Shown here: one piece after another, positions 1 through 12,688 of the stretch | Layout of the letters: every line of letters starts with the position of its first letter | Numbering within the stretch: position 1 is the first letter of the stretch | NCBI GenBank assembly: GCA_021904315.1 | Contig: CM038915.1 | Span: forward strand, 7,564,001 to 7,628,000 | Direction of reading: 5' to 3' | Length of the DNA: 64,000 bases | Source of the DNA: Sphagnum magellanicum | Lineage: Eukaryota > Streptophyta > Sphagnopsida > Sphagnales > Sphagnaceae | Translations under genes and position numbers: made by a program | Notes under the pieces: model-generated | Database searches by the model: none | What the model saw: only the letters and a program-made list of their open reading frames with translations | Told to the model about the DNA's origin: nothing

Positions 1-1380
1 CATGCACCCAATTCTTCATGTAGTGCATCATGTTCCAATGTCACCTCCTGAAGTTGGATTTGCATTATGCCCATTTCCCCTCACAACACCTCAAAAACAT
101 CTTCTACAATGTCAGCCCGTTTTGTGAAGGTCAATATGCTAGCACCTTATGCCAACCCCCTTTGACAATCTATCATGTCAAATGGCATATAAAATGCCAT
201 TTGAACCACAACATCCAACTATTATCCATCCATGGGGTTGTCCATGTTCAATGGTGATCAATTGACGGGGACTTTATTCCCCATGGTGCTAAATAATTGA
301 GTCACTCATTGCAAGAGAAGGATCTTGGGTATGAAAGGTACAAACTATTGTTGATTTGGGAACAATTGGTATTAGTGGTACTAGTTGAAAAAAAAATAGG
401 GGAGTGACATGGGCAGATCTGGGAGGAACTTCGGGTTGTGTTTATGTACGAATTGGGGGAATTGTTGTAGGAGTTGCAAGATTTTCTAGAGCTTGAAATG
501 GTTCTCAAATCAACTTGAACCCCAAACACAACCTCCACATAAACCATCCATACCATAGTCAAAGGCACCTAGTTTTTGGAAAAAAAATGGCTCCCCGTCA
601 TGGCCATGTGCACCTCTAATATGCATGTTTTCATATGTTCATCCACACAACTTGTATATGGGGTGGAATTTTTTTCTGTGGATTTCATGCCTAGAAAGTG
701 GCCATTTCTTATCTATGTGGCACCATCACAAATACTGTGAACATAAGGTGTACAACCAAGGTGGGAAAAGGATTTGCCATCCAACATTTGCTAGGACGAT
801 TGGGTCTTCAAATGTTTTGAATTTTACTTCATGCCATCTTCTTTTTGCAGCATGGCCTTTGACTATTTTCCTTTGGTCCACATCATCCACCATCATACCC
901 ACCATCCATTAATAAATGAGTAAATTAAGGGTAAATTAAGGTTAATGATAAATTAGGGTTAAGGGTGGGGTAAATTAAGGTTAAGGATAAAAATGTATAT
1001 GTATCAAGGTCCTTCAAGAGGTTCAACCTTGAAGTTCAACACACAATTGTTTTCACAATTGGTGTCATGAACTTTAAAGCCCTCCAAAAATATTCCCATT
1101 TTTTTCCAAGTGTATGGCTTTAATTATTCAAAGCAAATAGAATCCTCACATGTCACATAAGGAAGTAGATAGAATGAGGAAAGTGTGGGACTTATAATGG
1201 ACACACACAAGCCCAAAGACTCATGATTAGGCCTAGGTTAAATTCAATTGCTTTTGGTCTCCATTGAAAGCCTAATTTAAGTATTAGGCCAATACTACTA
1301 GCTTAGATTCCTTGGTGATCAAATTTTTTGGTCCCCATCTAATGGCCTATAGGAATCATTAGCATGGGGTTGTCAAATGG
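1..1380. other. AT-rich intergenic stretch, no gene recognised
   Basis: Only short open frames (up to about 95 codons) occur, with no recognisable domain. Around 905-990 there is a short low-complexity run of TAAATTAAGG / TTAGGGTTAAGG words. It looks like simple-sequence drift, not a telomeric array. Nothing else could be assigned. Confidence 0.6.
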
Positions 1381-3540
1381 AAACCAAAAGTGGTTCGGTC
1401 GCCACCATACCATTGGTGTTAAATGGCGACTCAAGGTAACCAAAACCAATTAAGTCGTTATCAGGCACATTGCGTTTGAAAGTTTCAATCACCAACTATA
1501 CAATCAGCCAATTAGCAACCAAATTCTTTTGGTCACCAACTATCTAAACAACTTGTTGGTGACTAAAAAAATTAAGTTGCCATTTGACAACATTCTAACA
1601 GCCATGTGTGGATGTTGCATGGGAACACCATTGGGCAACTGAATTTTTTCGATCGCCAAATTTTTTGGGGCACCCCTAATTTTACCTATACGAAAAACTT
1701 CACATTTTCATTTTTCTTCACTTTCTTTCCAATGTGTAGGACTTTGGTTATTTTGGGCAATTAGTGCACAACATTAAAAAAAAAAGGGGGGGGGAGGACT
1801 CCATGCACTATTTTTTGTTATTTTTGTGATTTCAATTATTTTCACAAAATGAAATATGTCGAGCAATCGAATTGAGGGATATATAATCAAACATACTTGT
1901 AAATGGGACAACCACACCATCATGACTTAGGACTTTGAAGGGACAAATGTCATATATTTCCAGGCCAAGAAGAAGGACAATATGTTGTGGAAATTTTTTG
2001 GTTACTAGATAGATGACTTATTATACAAGGACATACCATTGACATTATATGTCAAAATTGAAAATGTAATGGATAGGGAGAGTGTTCACAATGACATCAA
2101 TGTTAAATGTTTTCCATGTGCATTCAAGGAGTCTATGTTTAGATGTTTCAATTTTTCCTAAGGATTTGTTGTACAAGGATATCTTGATGGAGCTTCATGT
2201 TTATGACACACCAGACTATTTTGATGCAATACGACATTTGTTGATTTTTAGTTGAATTCATGAAAAAAGGAACAAACATCTTTTCCACGAGAGTTGTTTA
2301 AGAACTATTGGAAATATTATTTTGATAGTGTATCACCAAGGTTTCATCTTTTGATAGATATTGCAACTGATTCAGTTCGAATCAATTAATTAATATTTTG
2401 GGGTAATTTTTCATTTAAAAAATTTCAATAATTAAAATTTAATGTTTCTTTTTTTTTAGCCCCTACAAAAAAGATGTGTTACAAAATTGCGTCAAATTTT
2501 GCAACATGTTTCTTTCAAGTTTCCAATGGGTCCCCATTAGGTTTCCAATATCTTTTCTAGGTTCCCAATGTGTTCCCCAAGGGTGTTCCCAATAACACCT
2601 TGTTTTAATCCCATATGTTTTGCCCAAAGTCCTCCCCTTTTCACCTATATAGGTGAGCCAAATGGGGAGGCACTCCATCTTTCCATAAAATCTTCTATTT
2701 TTGGAAGCCTCCATAGTTTCAATTTTTTTTTGCAATGGGCCAATCAAATTGTGCCAAAAAAAATTTGGACTTGTGAAGCACCCCCAACTACTTAATATGA
2801 AATAGAATAAGTACCCCCAATTTTATAAGAATGGATCACACAACATAGCAACTGAAAGGGTTTCAGCCGCCATTAGGGGGGAAAACAAAGAAGGTTAAAA
2901 GGAGGGGGGGGAAGATCACATTACATGGTGACCAAAAAGGTTTCAATCACCATCAAGGGGAATTGAAATAGGAAAGGGAAAAAATTGGAGGGGGGGGGGG
3001 GTGTGGTGATTGAAGCCCTTTTGGTCACCACACAAAAGGTTTTCAATCGCCATAAGGGCATGCCAACTAAAAGGTTTTCGGTCAACATAGTCACGTGGTG
3101 ACCAAAAACCATAGTTATGACATTCTTGGTGCGAGAATGTTATGGAAGCCCAAAGAAGCAAGAATTTTTTAAAAAATTTATAGATCAACCAGTGTAATTT
3201 GGTAAACATTCGCGGGTAAAGAATGTTATGACAAGGTGCTAAATGAAGAATTTTAAAGAATTTTAATGTGCAAAATGAAGAATGTCATAACTATGCCAAA
3301 AACCTTTCGATCACCACAATTGCGTGGCAATTATCGAAAACCTTTCGGTTGCCATAGTTTGATGGCAATCGAATTCAATCACTATCCAATGACAATGTAA
3401 ATTCAATTGCCATCATATGATTCATTATGATTTCGATCTCCATCAATGGATTAAGTTCATTTTCGGTCGCCATTTGGGAACTATTAAATGGCAATCAATT
3501 TTTGTTTAGTCGTTCAATGGTGACTGATTTTCCAAAAATT
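1380..3540. repeat. Field of degenerate inverted GTGACC / GGTCAC motifs
   Basis: The words TGGTGACCAAAA, TTTTGGTCACCA, TTTCGGTCGCCAT and TCAATCACCAT recur many times in both orientations, in spacings of a few tens of bases. Many neighbouring copies are complementary and could pair as short hairpins. The copies are diverged by C-to-T type changes, as expected for old methylated repeats. The 1860-2400 and 2400-2820 parts are mostly free of the motif and contain nothing identifiable. Several G runs (2899, 2990) interrupt the field. No protein-coding frame is supported. Confidence 0.5.
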
Positions 3541-4500
3541 CTTTGAGGGTATATGAATTTTAAAATGTAACTTTTTATTCATTTTTAAACATTTACATTC
3601 TCATTTGGGTTCTTTGTCTTTGGTTGCCCATTTATAAGCATTGCATGGAACCTTGGGTGAGTTGAGGTGATTAAATCTTTAACAAAGGGCAACCTCTTTT
3701 GCATTTTGCAAATTTTTTGAAACATATTAAACCTTGACTTTTTGAGGCTCTAATTGTTATTAATAAGTAGTGCTTGGAAAATCTTTGGGTTTTTGGGCAT
3801 CCAAGATTCCAATGATGTCATTGAATGGACAATCGTGTGGACAACAATCAAGAGGACAATTTAACCAAAAACACTTGAAACAAGTTATCCCCCACATCAT
3901 CCAATAATTATCCCCTAGATCTTTAAAAGGCCCACCCTCAACCATGCACAAGTCCTAGGTTGTAAAAATATCTAACAAGGAAACCACTTCATTGACGCAA
4001 TTTCAAAATCATCGAAAGTTTGACATTGCTAGGAAATAGGGTCCCATCCATTAGGCATTTCAACCATTTTCAAATGGATTAGACCAATTCCACTATAATG
4101 ACATTATAGTGACATCTTGTCCAACTTAGTGGAATTGGCCAATGAACGGGGTCACATGGCAATGACCAGTGGAATCCCAGTGGATTAGTTTATTGTAATG
4201 GCATGTATTATACCCAAGACAACGATGAGTGGATTATCCCCTGTGATCTTTAAATGAAATACATATTGATGTTTTAGTGATTACATAGTGATTTTATTGT
4301 CACTACTTGACCTATTGTTCTAGTGGGTGTATATTGATCTTTTAGTGAATGCACCAAATGATGTTTTAGAGTGGTTATGCATTAATCTTCATGTCATGGG
4401 TCCATAGTGATTTTTTAATGACTAGCCATGTTAATGATTCCAGAATGTTTCAATGTGTAGCACACCATATTACATGCATGATTAATCATAACTTCTATTA
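3540..4500. other. AT-rich intergenic stretch
   Basis: No open frame with recognisable content. 4030-4200 contains several GTGGAATT / AATTCCAC words that could form short stems, but no element boundary could be defined. Confidence 0.5.
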
Positions 4501-4509
4501 ACAATTTTT

Positions 4510-4690
4510 CCAGTTTGCTAGATTAACATATTACTTTCACACTTTAATTCTAAATATTAGTTTGCACTAACATTCATCATTGTAAGGTGCAATACTAGTG
4601 GCTAGGCTCACTATAATTGGGTGGTGGGATTGATCATTATATTCCATGTCATTACATCTATTAGTGACTTGGAGGTCATTTATATAAAAG
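4510..4690 (+). repeat. Left arm of a large inverted repeat
   Basis: This segment is the diverged reverse complement of 8270-8460. Shared landmarks are the ATCAATCCCACCACC word (reverse strand here, ATTAATCCCACCACCTAG at 8351), the block AAGTCACTAATA followed by TAATGACAT, and the stretch around GTGTGAAAGTA. The order of all blocks is inverted and collinear, so this is one repeat and not chance words. The arms are about 3.6 kb apart and enclose the PPR relic and the tandem duplications. Confidence 0.55.
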
Positions 4691-4779
4691 TTCACCATAA
4701 TCCAAATCTTCTAATTGCCATTTTTCTTGTGTCTAATCATAATCACGCATCACATTAGAATTCACAAAACTTGAATCCC

Positions 4780-5215
4780 TAAGAGTTTTGTCATTTTTGC
4801 ACATGTCACTTTATTTTTCCCATGAGTAGTTTTAGTCATTCACATAGTTAAGTGGTCCATGCATTATCTTTGGTAAAGGTGTGATAATATAATTTAGTCA
4901 TCAAACATTATAATGTCATTCATATCATGTTAAAGGTACATGTCACTAAGTCATAAAGCTTGTTCCTCAGTATTCAAGTCACTGCCCCATACATGCACAT
5001 GTCCACATCTGATCCACAAGCAAGATTGGTCATTATGGCACATGTCACTTTATTTTTTTTCACTCAAGCATGGTCATTCATATAGCAAGGTGTTCCATAC
5101 ACCAACCTCACTAAACTAACAATCTACCCTAACTAGCCACCAAGCATTATGTCATTGATTTCATATCACTACTTGGCCTATGTAGATCACTAAATCATAA
5201 TTAAGGCTTAATAAT
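4780..5215 (+). repeat. Two-copy degenerate tandem duplication, about 240 bp unit
   Basis: The segment starting at 4787 (GCACATGTCACTTTATTTTT) recurs at about 5027, followed in both copies by GTCATTCA..ATAG, a TGGTCCAT/TGTTCCAT word, an ATTATGTCATT word and CACTAA. The offset is about 240 bp. The copies have diverged by substitutions and small indels. Confidence 0.5.
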
Positions 5216-5299
5216 TTGAATTAATTTGATGTTGTGTGTCACTTACATGCATTTTTGGAATAAGGTGCAATGGTGTTAAATTTTCTTGGCCCCTTCGCT

Positions 5300-6235
5300 T
5301 TGAACTGCCTCCTCCTTCCCCTCCCTCTCTTCATTCAATCACGATTTATATACATTAGCCCATGTAAAATACAACACATTTTGCCCAAATACCTATGTCA
5401 TTACAACCAATTCAATCACTGAGATCTATGTCATTAGAACTGGTTTTATTAACATTTATGTCATTGGTGGCCTATGTCACTCACTAGGACTTGGGTCTGT
5501 CATTATGACCTATGTCATTAAGGAGTCATATGTCATTAATCACATGCCATGAAGGCTTATGTCACTAAAATTTGTTTCAATTTGAACTCAGTGTATTGTG
5601 TCAGTAGGACATATGCCATTAAGGCTCGTGTCACTTAGCTTATGTCACTCAAGTTTATAATATCACTAAGGTTATTGTCATTTCAGTTTGATGTAAATGT
5701 CATTAGGGCTTCTATATGTCACTAAGGTTTATGTTAGTTAGGCATATTTCATTTAGTTTTATGTCATTTAAAACATGTTCCTTGTCACTAGGGCTTGCAT
5801 CACTTGGACTTCGTGTTAGTTTATGCCTAAATCATCTACCATAATGATTATATTTTAAAGTTTGCTGAAATCAAAAAACATGCACATGAAAGTTTAAGAG
5901 ATGGTACATGTGTTGTTGGCTTTTGCACACCATGTCCTATTTTTCCGCCTCATGTACAACTCCTTCAAGCTCCTATCAATCATAATATAATGATGTTTCA
6001 TGATTGCCCGCAACAAAATAGATCATACTTGGTTACTTGGGATGAAGATTCGCCTCTTGTCCTAACACTTTGTATTATTTATGGGAGTGCAACAATAAGA
6101 GAATATTTGCAACATACAACACCCAAGTTTGGATGATACTTGTAACTCGATGAAATAGGTTAATGGTGTGCATCCCAAAGCTATCGGTTCCCATAATTGG
6201 ACATGAACAACCCACATACATGTTCACTTTCCCTA
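5300..6235 (+). repeat. First copy of a roughly 0.9 kb diverged duplication
   Basis: The segment is rich in the recurring word TATGTCAYTAAGG. From about 5760 it runs parallel to 7568-8170: TTTATGTCATTTAAA, then CACTAGGG, CACATG, CCTATCAATCA..A, TTGGGATGAA and finally GCATTTGGAGT. The order of landmarks is the same, so this is a segmental duplication with many indels. No coding frame is supported in either copy. Confidence 0.45.
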
Positions 6236-6950
6236 TTAGCATTTGGAGTCCTTTAATAGTGAATGTTTGCATATAGGTCAACCGTACTACTTGCGACAAA
6301 GACACATGAATCCTATCCATAATTATCAATGGTTTGCTCACAAGCATACATGCCTTGATTTTGAACTAATGCATTTATGCGGAGACATGCATTCAATGCC
6401 ATCCCCCATAATAACAACAATGTTGGGTTGCATACATCTGTACATGGTGAAAAATAATACCTAAAAATTACATTAGAACTTAAAGGAACAAAACTTGGCA
6501 CCTCAAGAAATGTGGGAAAACAACAATGTTTAATCATTTGTAATTAACTTGCAAAAGGTTGAAAACTTTGCAAGATTTTTGTTTCATAGTTTTTTGAAGC
6601 GCATTCTCTTTCATGTACATGTAATGGAACTAAATAATTCATTTCAGCTTCAAAATCAGAATTGAAAACAATGACAACAATGTTGTATATCTTTTTCCAA
6701 AGATAAAAAATTAAACCAAAAACAATGGGTAATCATTTTTCCACGTTTTCTTACAACCACATTTTGCATAGAAGTCAAACAAACTGCATATAACAAAGAA
6801 AATTGAATCCGATCCAGTTTCAATAGTTTGGAGAGTTGTTCAAACATACATGTCTTGATCTTCAAGTGCATTTAAGCTAACACATGCATTCAACACCTCC
6901 GTGGTAGCAAGAAAATTAGATTTCACACATTTGTATGTGGTGAAAAATCA
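6236..6950 (-). pseudogene. Decayed pentatricopeptide-repeat (PPR) gene fragment
   Basis: Two PPR units of the plant PLS type can be read on the minus strand. The first (about 6950 to 6745) reads SNFLATTEVLNAC, then NALED, then SDSIFFV and DFYAKCG. The second (6400 to 6236) reads ALNACLRINALVQNQG, then CEQTIDNYG and CVFVASSTVDLYA. These match the family pattern VLNAC..AL..G...H..I..G..SDVFVG..LVDMYAKCG. The unit spacing is 496 bp, whereas a full PLS triplet is about 300 bp, so there is extra sequence between them. In-frame stops (one in each unit) and loss of the rest of the gene mark it as a pseudogene. Intact relatives bind RNA in mitochondria or chloroplasts and act in editing or splicing. 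The identity rests on motif reading by eye. Confidence 0.6.
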
Positions 6951-7080
6951 AACATAAAAAATACATCACAATTAAAAACAACAAGCTTTGAATATTTAAA
7001 GACATCTATAACATTGAGAAGGTACAACATGAAAAGGCAAGTTCCATAACACTAAAACATGTAATATTATACATTTATCA

Positions 7081-7290
7081 TTAGGACCTAGGCCTATATC
7101 ATTAGGTCTTATTTTACTCATCCTTCGTCATTAAGACATAGGTTTACGTCATTACAACATGTGTCATTCGACCTTTATCACTAGGACCTATGTCTATATC
7201 ATTAGGTCCTCTTTCACTCATCCTCTATCACTAGGACACATGTCTATATCACTTCGACATGTGTCACTCAACCTATGTCACTAAGGTGTA
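7081..7290 (+). repeat. 100-bp tandem repeat, two copies plus a partial third
   Basis: The block beginning TTAGGACCTAGGCCTATATC at 7081 recurs at 7181 as CTAGGACCTATGTCTATATC. The start word recurs once more at 7281 (CTAAGGTGTA), with exact 100-bp offsets. Inner landmarks (TTTNACTCATCC, GACATGTGTCA) keep the same spacing in the first two copies. Confidence 0.6.
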
Positions 7291-7567
7291 ATACATCATT
7301 GGTGCCTATGCCACTAAGGCCTATGCCACATGGGTTTCCTACTACACTTGGGTTTAATGTAATATGTCATTATGGCCTATGCCAATATGGCCCATCTCAC
7401 TCCACCTATGTCACTCAAACTTATATTTTCACGTGGGTTTGATTAGTGTTATATGTCACTAAGGTGTATGCTAATAAAGCTTCACATGTGTCACTTAACA
7501 TATGTCATTCATGTCTAGGTCATTAAGGCTCGTGTCAATCATGCACGTTTTATTAAGTTTATTTGAA

Positions 7568-8170
7568 GTTTATGTCATTTAAACCAAGTTTATTTCACTA
7601 GGGTTTGAGGTTTGTGCATCATTTGGACTTGTATCATTAAGGTCAAATCACTTACACATAGTTTCAATGCCATAGAGTTTACGTGTCATATACGTTAACC
7701 TTATATTATGAAAGTTGTTAAAAACATGTTCAAACATGCACATGGACCTTTCAGATCAAATGGTAGCTCTAATATTCATGCTTGCACATTTCACTTCTTC
7801 CTCCACCTTGTGTGTTGCTCCTTTGAACCCTTATCAATCACAACATGTAACGACTTTTTAAAACTTCCCACAACAAGACACTAGATATTGAATCTTGGGA
7901 TGAAATTCCAAGTCTTATGAACTCATAACTTTATAATGTTATGTGTACATGTGAGTGTGCATAATTTGTAATAAGCTAACAATTCCCATTGAACAATTTG
8001 GTTGCATCATCTACAGTTGTAATTCCATGAAACATGATGATGGCATTCACCTTAAGGCTATGAGATCTTGTACCTTTCCATGAATGACACACATACTTGA
8101 ACTTTTTCAATTAGCATTTGGAGTTTAGAGGTAATGAACATTTGCATCCCACATCTATATGGGGTAATTC
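7568..8170 (+). repeat. Second copy of the roughly 0.9 kb duplication
   Basis: Diverged partner of 5760-6260 with the same order of landmarks, ending in TTAGCATTTGGAGT shortly before 8120. It lies between the 100-bp tandem repeat and the right arm of the inverted repeat. Confidence 0.4.
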
Positions 8171-8269
8171 TCCATACGTGCACCTAGGATCACTTGTATG
8201 TCACTTACATTGAAATAATAAGATTTGCATTCATTTCCATATGCTTAACAACACCTTACAACACATATT

Positions 8270-8460
8270 ACACTAGGTTGGTGCATGGAATAGTTTTATA
8301 GGGGTGGTCTCCAAAGTCACTAATAATGTCATATCTAGGATACAATCATCATTAATCCCACCACCTAGTATTGAACATGGCGCTTATTGCACCCTACCAT
8401 GACAAATGATAGTGTAAATCAATCTATGGAATTCAAATGTGAAAGTAGTTATATGCCAAA
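8270..8460 (-). repeat. Right arm of a large inverted repeat
   Basis: Inverted partner of 4510-4690, with the same landmarks in opposite order and strand. The pair may be the ends of an old composite element or two separate insertions of one repeat family in opposite orientation. No target-site duplication could be recognised outside the arms, so the first reading is not proven. Confidence 0.55.
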
Positions 8461-11400
8461 CATCAAATAAAAATATCAATAAGGGGGGAATGGAAATGCT
8501 AAATTGACCATTCCATTCATTTAAACTCTAGAAATTGGTTCCATGCATCTAATGGTTTGGGCATGATTGGTGGTTGTGCAATGATGTGTCCCTTGTCATA
8601 GGACCCCAATCACTAGGAACATCCAAAACCACTACCATTCCATTAAATTTGAGTGGAATGATTATTGATTAGGATCATTCCATTAGTAGGGTAGGGACAC
8701 ACTAAAGTTCAAATCTTAATTTTTTGAAGTTTCATACCTCGTAAATGGCGTTGGCAACATTTGCCTCTTATTCCTTTTTGTGCCACAAATGTGCCACTTT
8801 TTCTTGAAGTGCAACATTCTATATACAATCAAACAATAGGTGGAAAAAAAAAACAATAACAACATCAATATCTAATACTCTACCTTAAAAAACAAAGTAG
8901 TAACATTACATTAACAAGCATAATAATGGCTGCATTTAAATTTCTTAGTTTGATTGTTTAGGGTAAAGAAGAGGTGGACATAAATGTAAGTTTTCAAGGT
9001 TTTGACATCTTAAGCAACTTGCTTTCATTTGTTAGACAATCATAAATTGTTGGTTTCATTGTAAGTTATTAAAATTCACTACTACAAAATGTGGGTGCAA
9101 TTCAATAGTCCCCATTCACTATGCCAATGAATTCATTGCTTCCTCACTAAGTCCCATTCAATATGATTAGTAAATTCACTCGACATCCTAAGTGATTTTA
9201 CAGGAACACATTTTGTTATAGTGATTGGAAATTTGTGAAAATAAATAAATAAAAGGGAGTTCATATTAGTGGCAAAACGACCAACTTTCAACCTGGGATG
9301 AATTTGTATGGCAAAGATCAAAACAAGGAGAATACAAATGTAATCACATTGTTGTAATACTTGGGGGTCAATTGGACATTAATTATAATATTTTCAAACA
9401 AATGATACATTCCCAAATAATTTATTTGGGTAAAAATTTCTAATGAAGTATTTGGGAATATATCATTTGTCAAAATGGAATCCTCAAATTTAGTTAATTA
9501 TTCAACAAACATGTATCAAAATGACCAAGATACTATAGTACTGCAACCATGAGATAAATTACATAACAAGGGAAAGCTAAATCATTTTTTCTAATTAATT
9601 AATTAATCATTGAAAATTAATGGTTTGTACTTATATATCTATAATATGGGGAAGGCATATGGAAGTTTTGTTTAAATGTTTATGAAATATAGACCATGCA
9701 AAAAATAAACAATGTAGGATTAATTTATAAATAAGTAGTTCCAAACTTTTATACATTTTTTGTAATGATTCATGTACTATGTACAAATTATGAAGTTGAT
9801 GGATGTCATCAATGACATGTATGAACTCATTATTTATAAATGAACTATTTCAAATTTTGTTTCAATATTGTCAGTGAAAGTTTTTAAATTTACAAAATTT
9901 GAAAATGTTTAATTAGTCCCCTATTTACTTGTTAATATTAATCTAACCTCACCAATGAATTAAATATTTTATAATTGGACATGTAAAATCATGTAAAAGA
10001 TAAATTTTTCAATGAGTAATATTCATGTTCAAATTATCAACTTCAATTAGTGTGAAGGTGGTTTTGAATTTCATTCTAATTATTATTGTATGAAAATTAA
10101 AAAAATGATATGCTTCATATGATATTTACAAAGAATAAAACTTTAAGACAAAATTCAATTGGACTTCTTCGTCAATCTTAAAGTTATGTTATTGGTTGTA
10201 ATGTTATCATTTTCCACACAAAAAAAAAGAACCATTTTTGTCAAATGACTTATCAAATGCTAAGAATAAAATGGAATGAATAGGAAGGCAAGTAAAATTG
10301 TGATGGAATTCATGAAAATTGAAAAGTTAAATGCGTGTAAAATAGGAAATGGCTTGAAGGTCCATGTGGAAAACAACTTGACATTATTTTTTCATGTGCC
10401 AACATGCCATTAAAACAAACTATAAGAGCATATAATTATTTCGATTAAAGCAACCACATTATTTTGAGAAACCAATTTTATTTTATTTTTGTTGAAGCTA
10501 AAATTGCCTTGATTATTTTTGCATCATGATTAGTTTGAAAATTATGAATTGATGATTTGTTCTAATCATTATGATGATATTCAAAGTTTTAAATTTAGTT
10601 GGTGCTCAAGCTGTTACCTATTGGCGATTCCTTTACCAACTTTCACAAATGTGGGCAAAAAAAAGGTTTGTCATTGTCAATAATCTTTGAAAATGAAGAT
10701 GTTATAATTGAATGACATGACATTGCAAATTTGATTGTAATCACATTTTCGTGCTTAAGCACAAATGTGAATGATGGAACAATGCATTTGTTTTCTTTGA
10801 GTTGGTTGAACTAGTATGTTTCATTATTAAAAAAGGGAATTCGAAAAGTGGCAAGGCCCACTTAACTTAGATGTGACACATGAAAACACAAATAATCATG
10901 AAAAACAAATATGGTTCAAGTTCATAAGGATTATGTGATAAGTTGCTTTGACCAAATGGCATCAATAGTGGATTGCATCAATGTTTTTCAAATTTTACTT
11001 ATATGAATCACTTAGTCATTATTAACATATGGAAATCTTATTTCTATAAACACACAAAATGAAATTATTGGATGAATATGCATGATGGGCTTCAACTTAA
11101 AGGAGGTGGTTTTTTAATGAAGATTTGAAGATTTCTAGTTTAGGATGCATTTTTGAAATAAAAATTTGCTACTTGATGTTTGAAATTCATGTGGCCCAAT
11201 CATTTATGTAATCAAGAACATTATATAAATTAAGTCCTTTGTGATCCATGCACTTATTATCATTTTGCACAATAATGTTTTATTAATTTTGTGATTTTTA
11301 TTTTTGTTTCGGTTTTATTTGGTAAATAATTTGTTTGCTATTCAAACATGGTAGCAAATAAATAACTAGGTATATGAAAATTTTCCATTGTTTGGATTTG

Positions 11401-12688
11401 TTTCATTTTGGGAGTTCCAACATAATTAGGTTATGTTTTGGGATGCATATATTTATTATACTTTATTGTACAAATTATCTATTGGCTAGAAGGATGTTCT
11501 ATGCACAAGATGACATTTTTCAATTTTAATTATATTACTTGGAAAATAAAGATACCATTAACATGAAAGTTGGCTACTATTGCTACATTGGTTGCATGAT
11601 GTTCCATTAGGGTGGGCTTGGGATTATCAATGACCACTGAGAAGGATTGGGTCATAACACATGAGACATGGTTTATGCATTAGTTTTATGTTAATTCTAC
11701 CAATGATGATCCATCAAAGTTGATGAAAAAGGAATAAATTTTGTTGGTTTGTGCAAATTGATTTCACCTTGAACTTTCACTTGTGAATTCTTCATAGTCC
11801 CATCCTAAAGCTTCCACCCTTGAATTTTTCTTGAGGGCTAGGGAACACACTTTGGGTTTACATTCAACTACAAAACTATGAATTAATAGGGTTTTGTATC
11901 CTCAATAACATTTAACAAACCTAGGGGTGCATCATTAGTTTTCCTTTTGGACGACAATTTTATGAACCAATTCCATGTTGGAACCTTTTCATATCCTCAC
12001 ATGTAGAAGTTGAATGTTTTTGTCTTCCCAACACAAAATTGTCATGCAAGATAAATATCAAACAACACAATTAAACATAAAATTATCTTCCAAGGTGAAC
12101 ATTAGGCAACACAAAAACACAATTGTTTAATGAAAAATGATCAAAACAATGAAAATTTCAATTTGTTGAATGCAAGATTGAAACAATGCAAACTCAAATA
12201 TTTTTGGAAGTTGATCAAATGACACAAAAACACAGATTGTGAAATGCAACATGAATATTAAAAAACACGTAATTTACACAAGTTTGAAATTAACATGACA
12301 AAATTGATTGTATAATTTTGCAAAGTTTGAAAACATGATGAGTAAACATAAACACAACAAATTTGATGAGATAATTTCACAAATTGTCAAAACATGACAG
12401 ATAAGCACAAACACATAATTTGCTTTGACAAATTTAAACATATAATCTCATAATTTTGTCAAAGCAATATGAGTAAACAAAAATGCCAAAATTGTCATGA
12501 CATGATGAGAATCATGTGCAAGATTGTCACAACCTGAAATCACAATGAATGTTGATAAACAAAATATACATTTTTAGAAAGACATGCACTTATTATTTCC
12601 TATGTATGCATATCCAAATTAGACATAATGTAGAGATTCAAATTCAAAAGTTTTCAAGATAAACTTTCATACATGCATTATAAACAAA
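8461..12688. other. AT-rich intergenic stretch, no gene recognised
   Basis: More than 4 kb without an open frame above about 62 codons and without a recognisable domain on either strand. 12030-12560 is enriched in short AAACACAA / TTTGACAAA words. No element ends could be defined. Confidence 0.55.

Noticed and set aside
905-990. Interstitial telomere-like repeat
   Set aside because: The TTAGGGTT-type words are few and irregular, mixed with TAAATTAAGG; there is no true TTTAGGG array.
1040-1075. Primer-binding-site-like word near TTGGTGTCATGA
   Set aside because: No paired terminal repeats and no associated coding remnants, so no LTR element is called.
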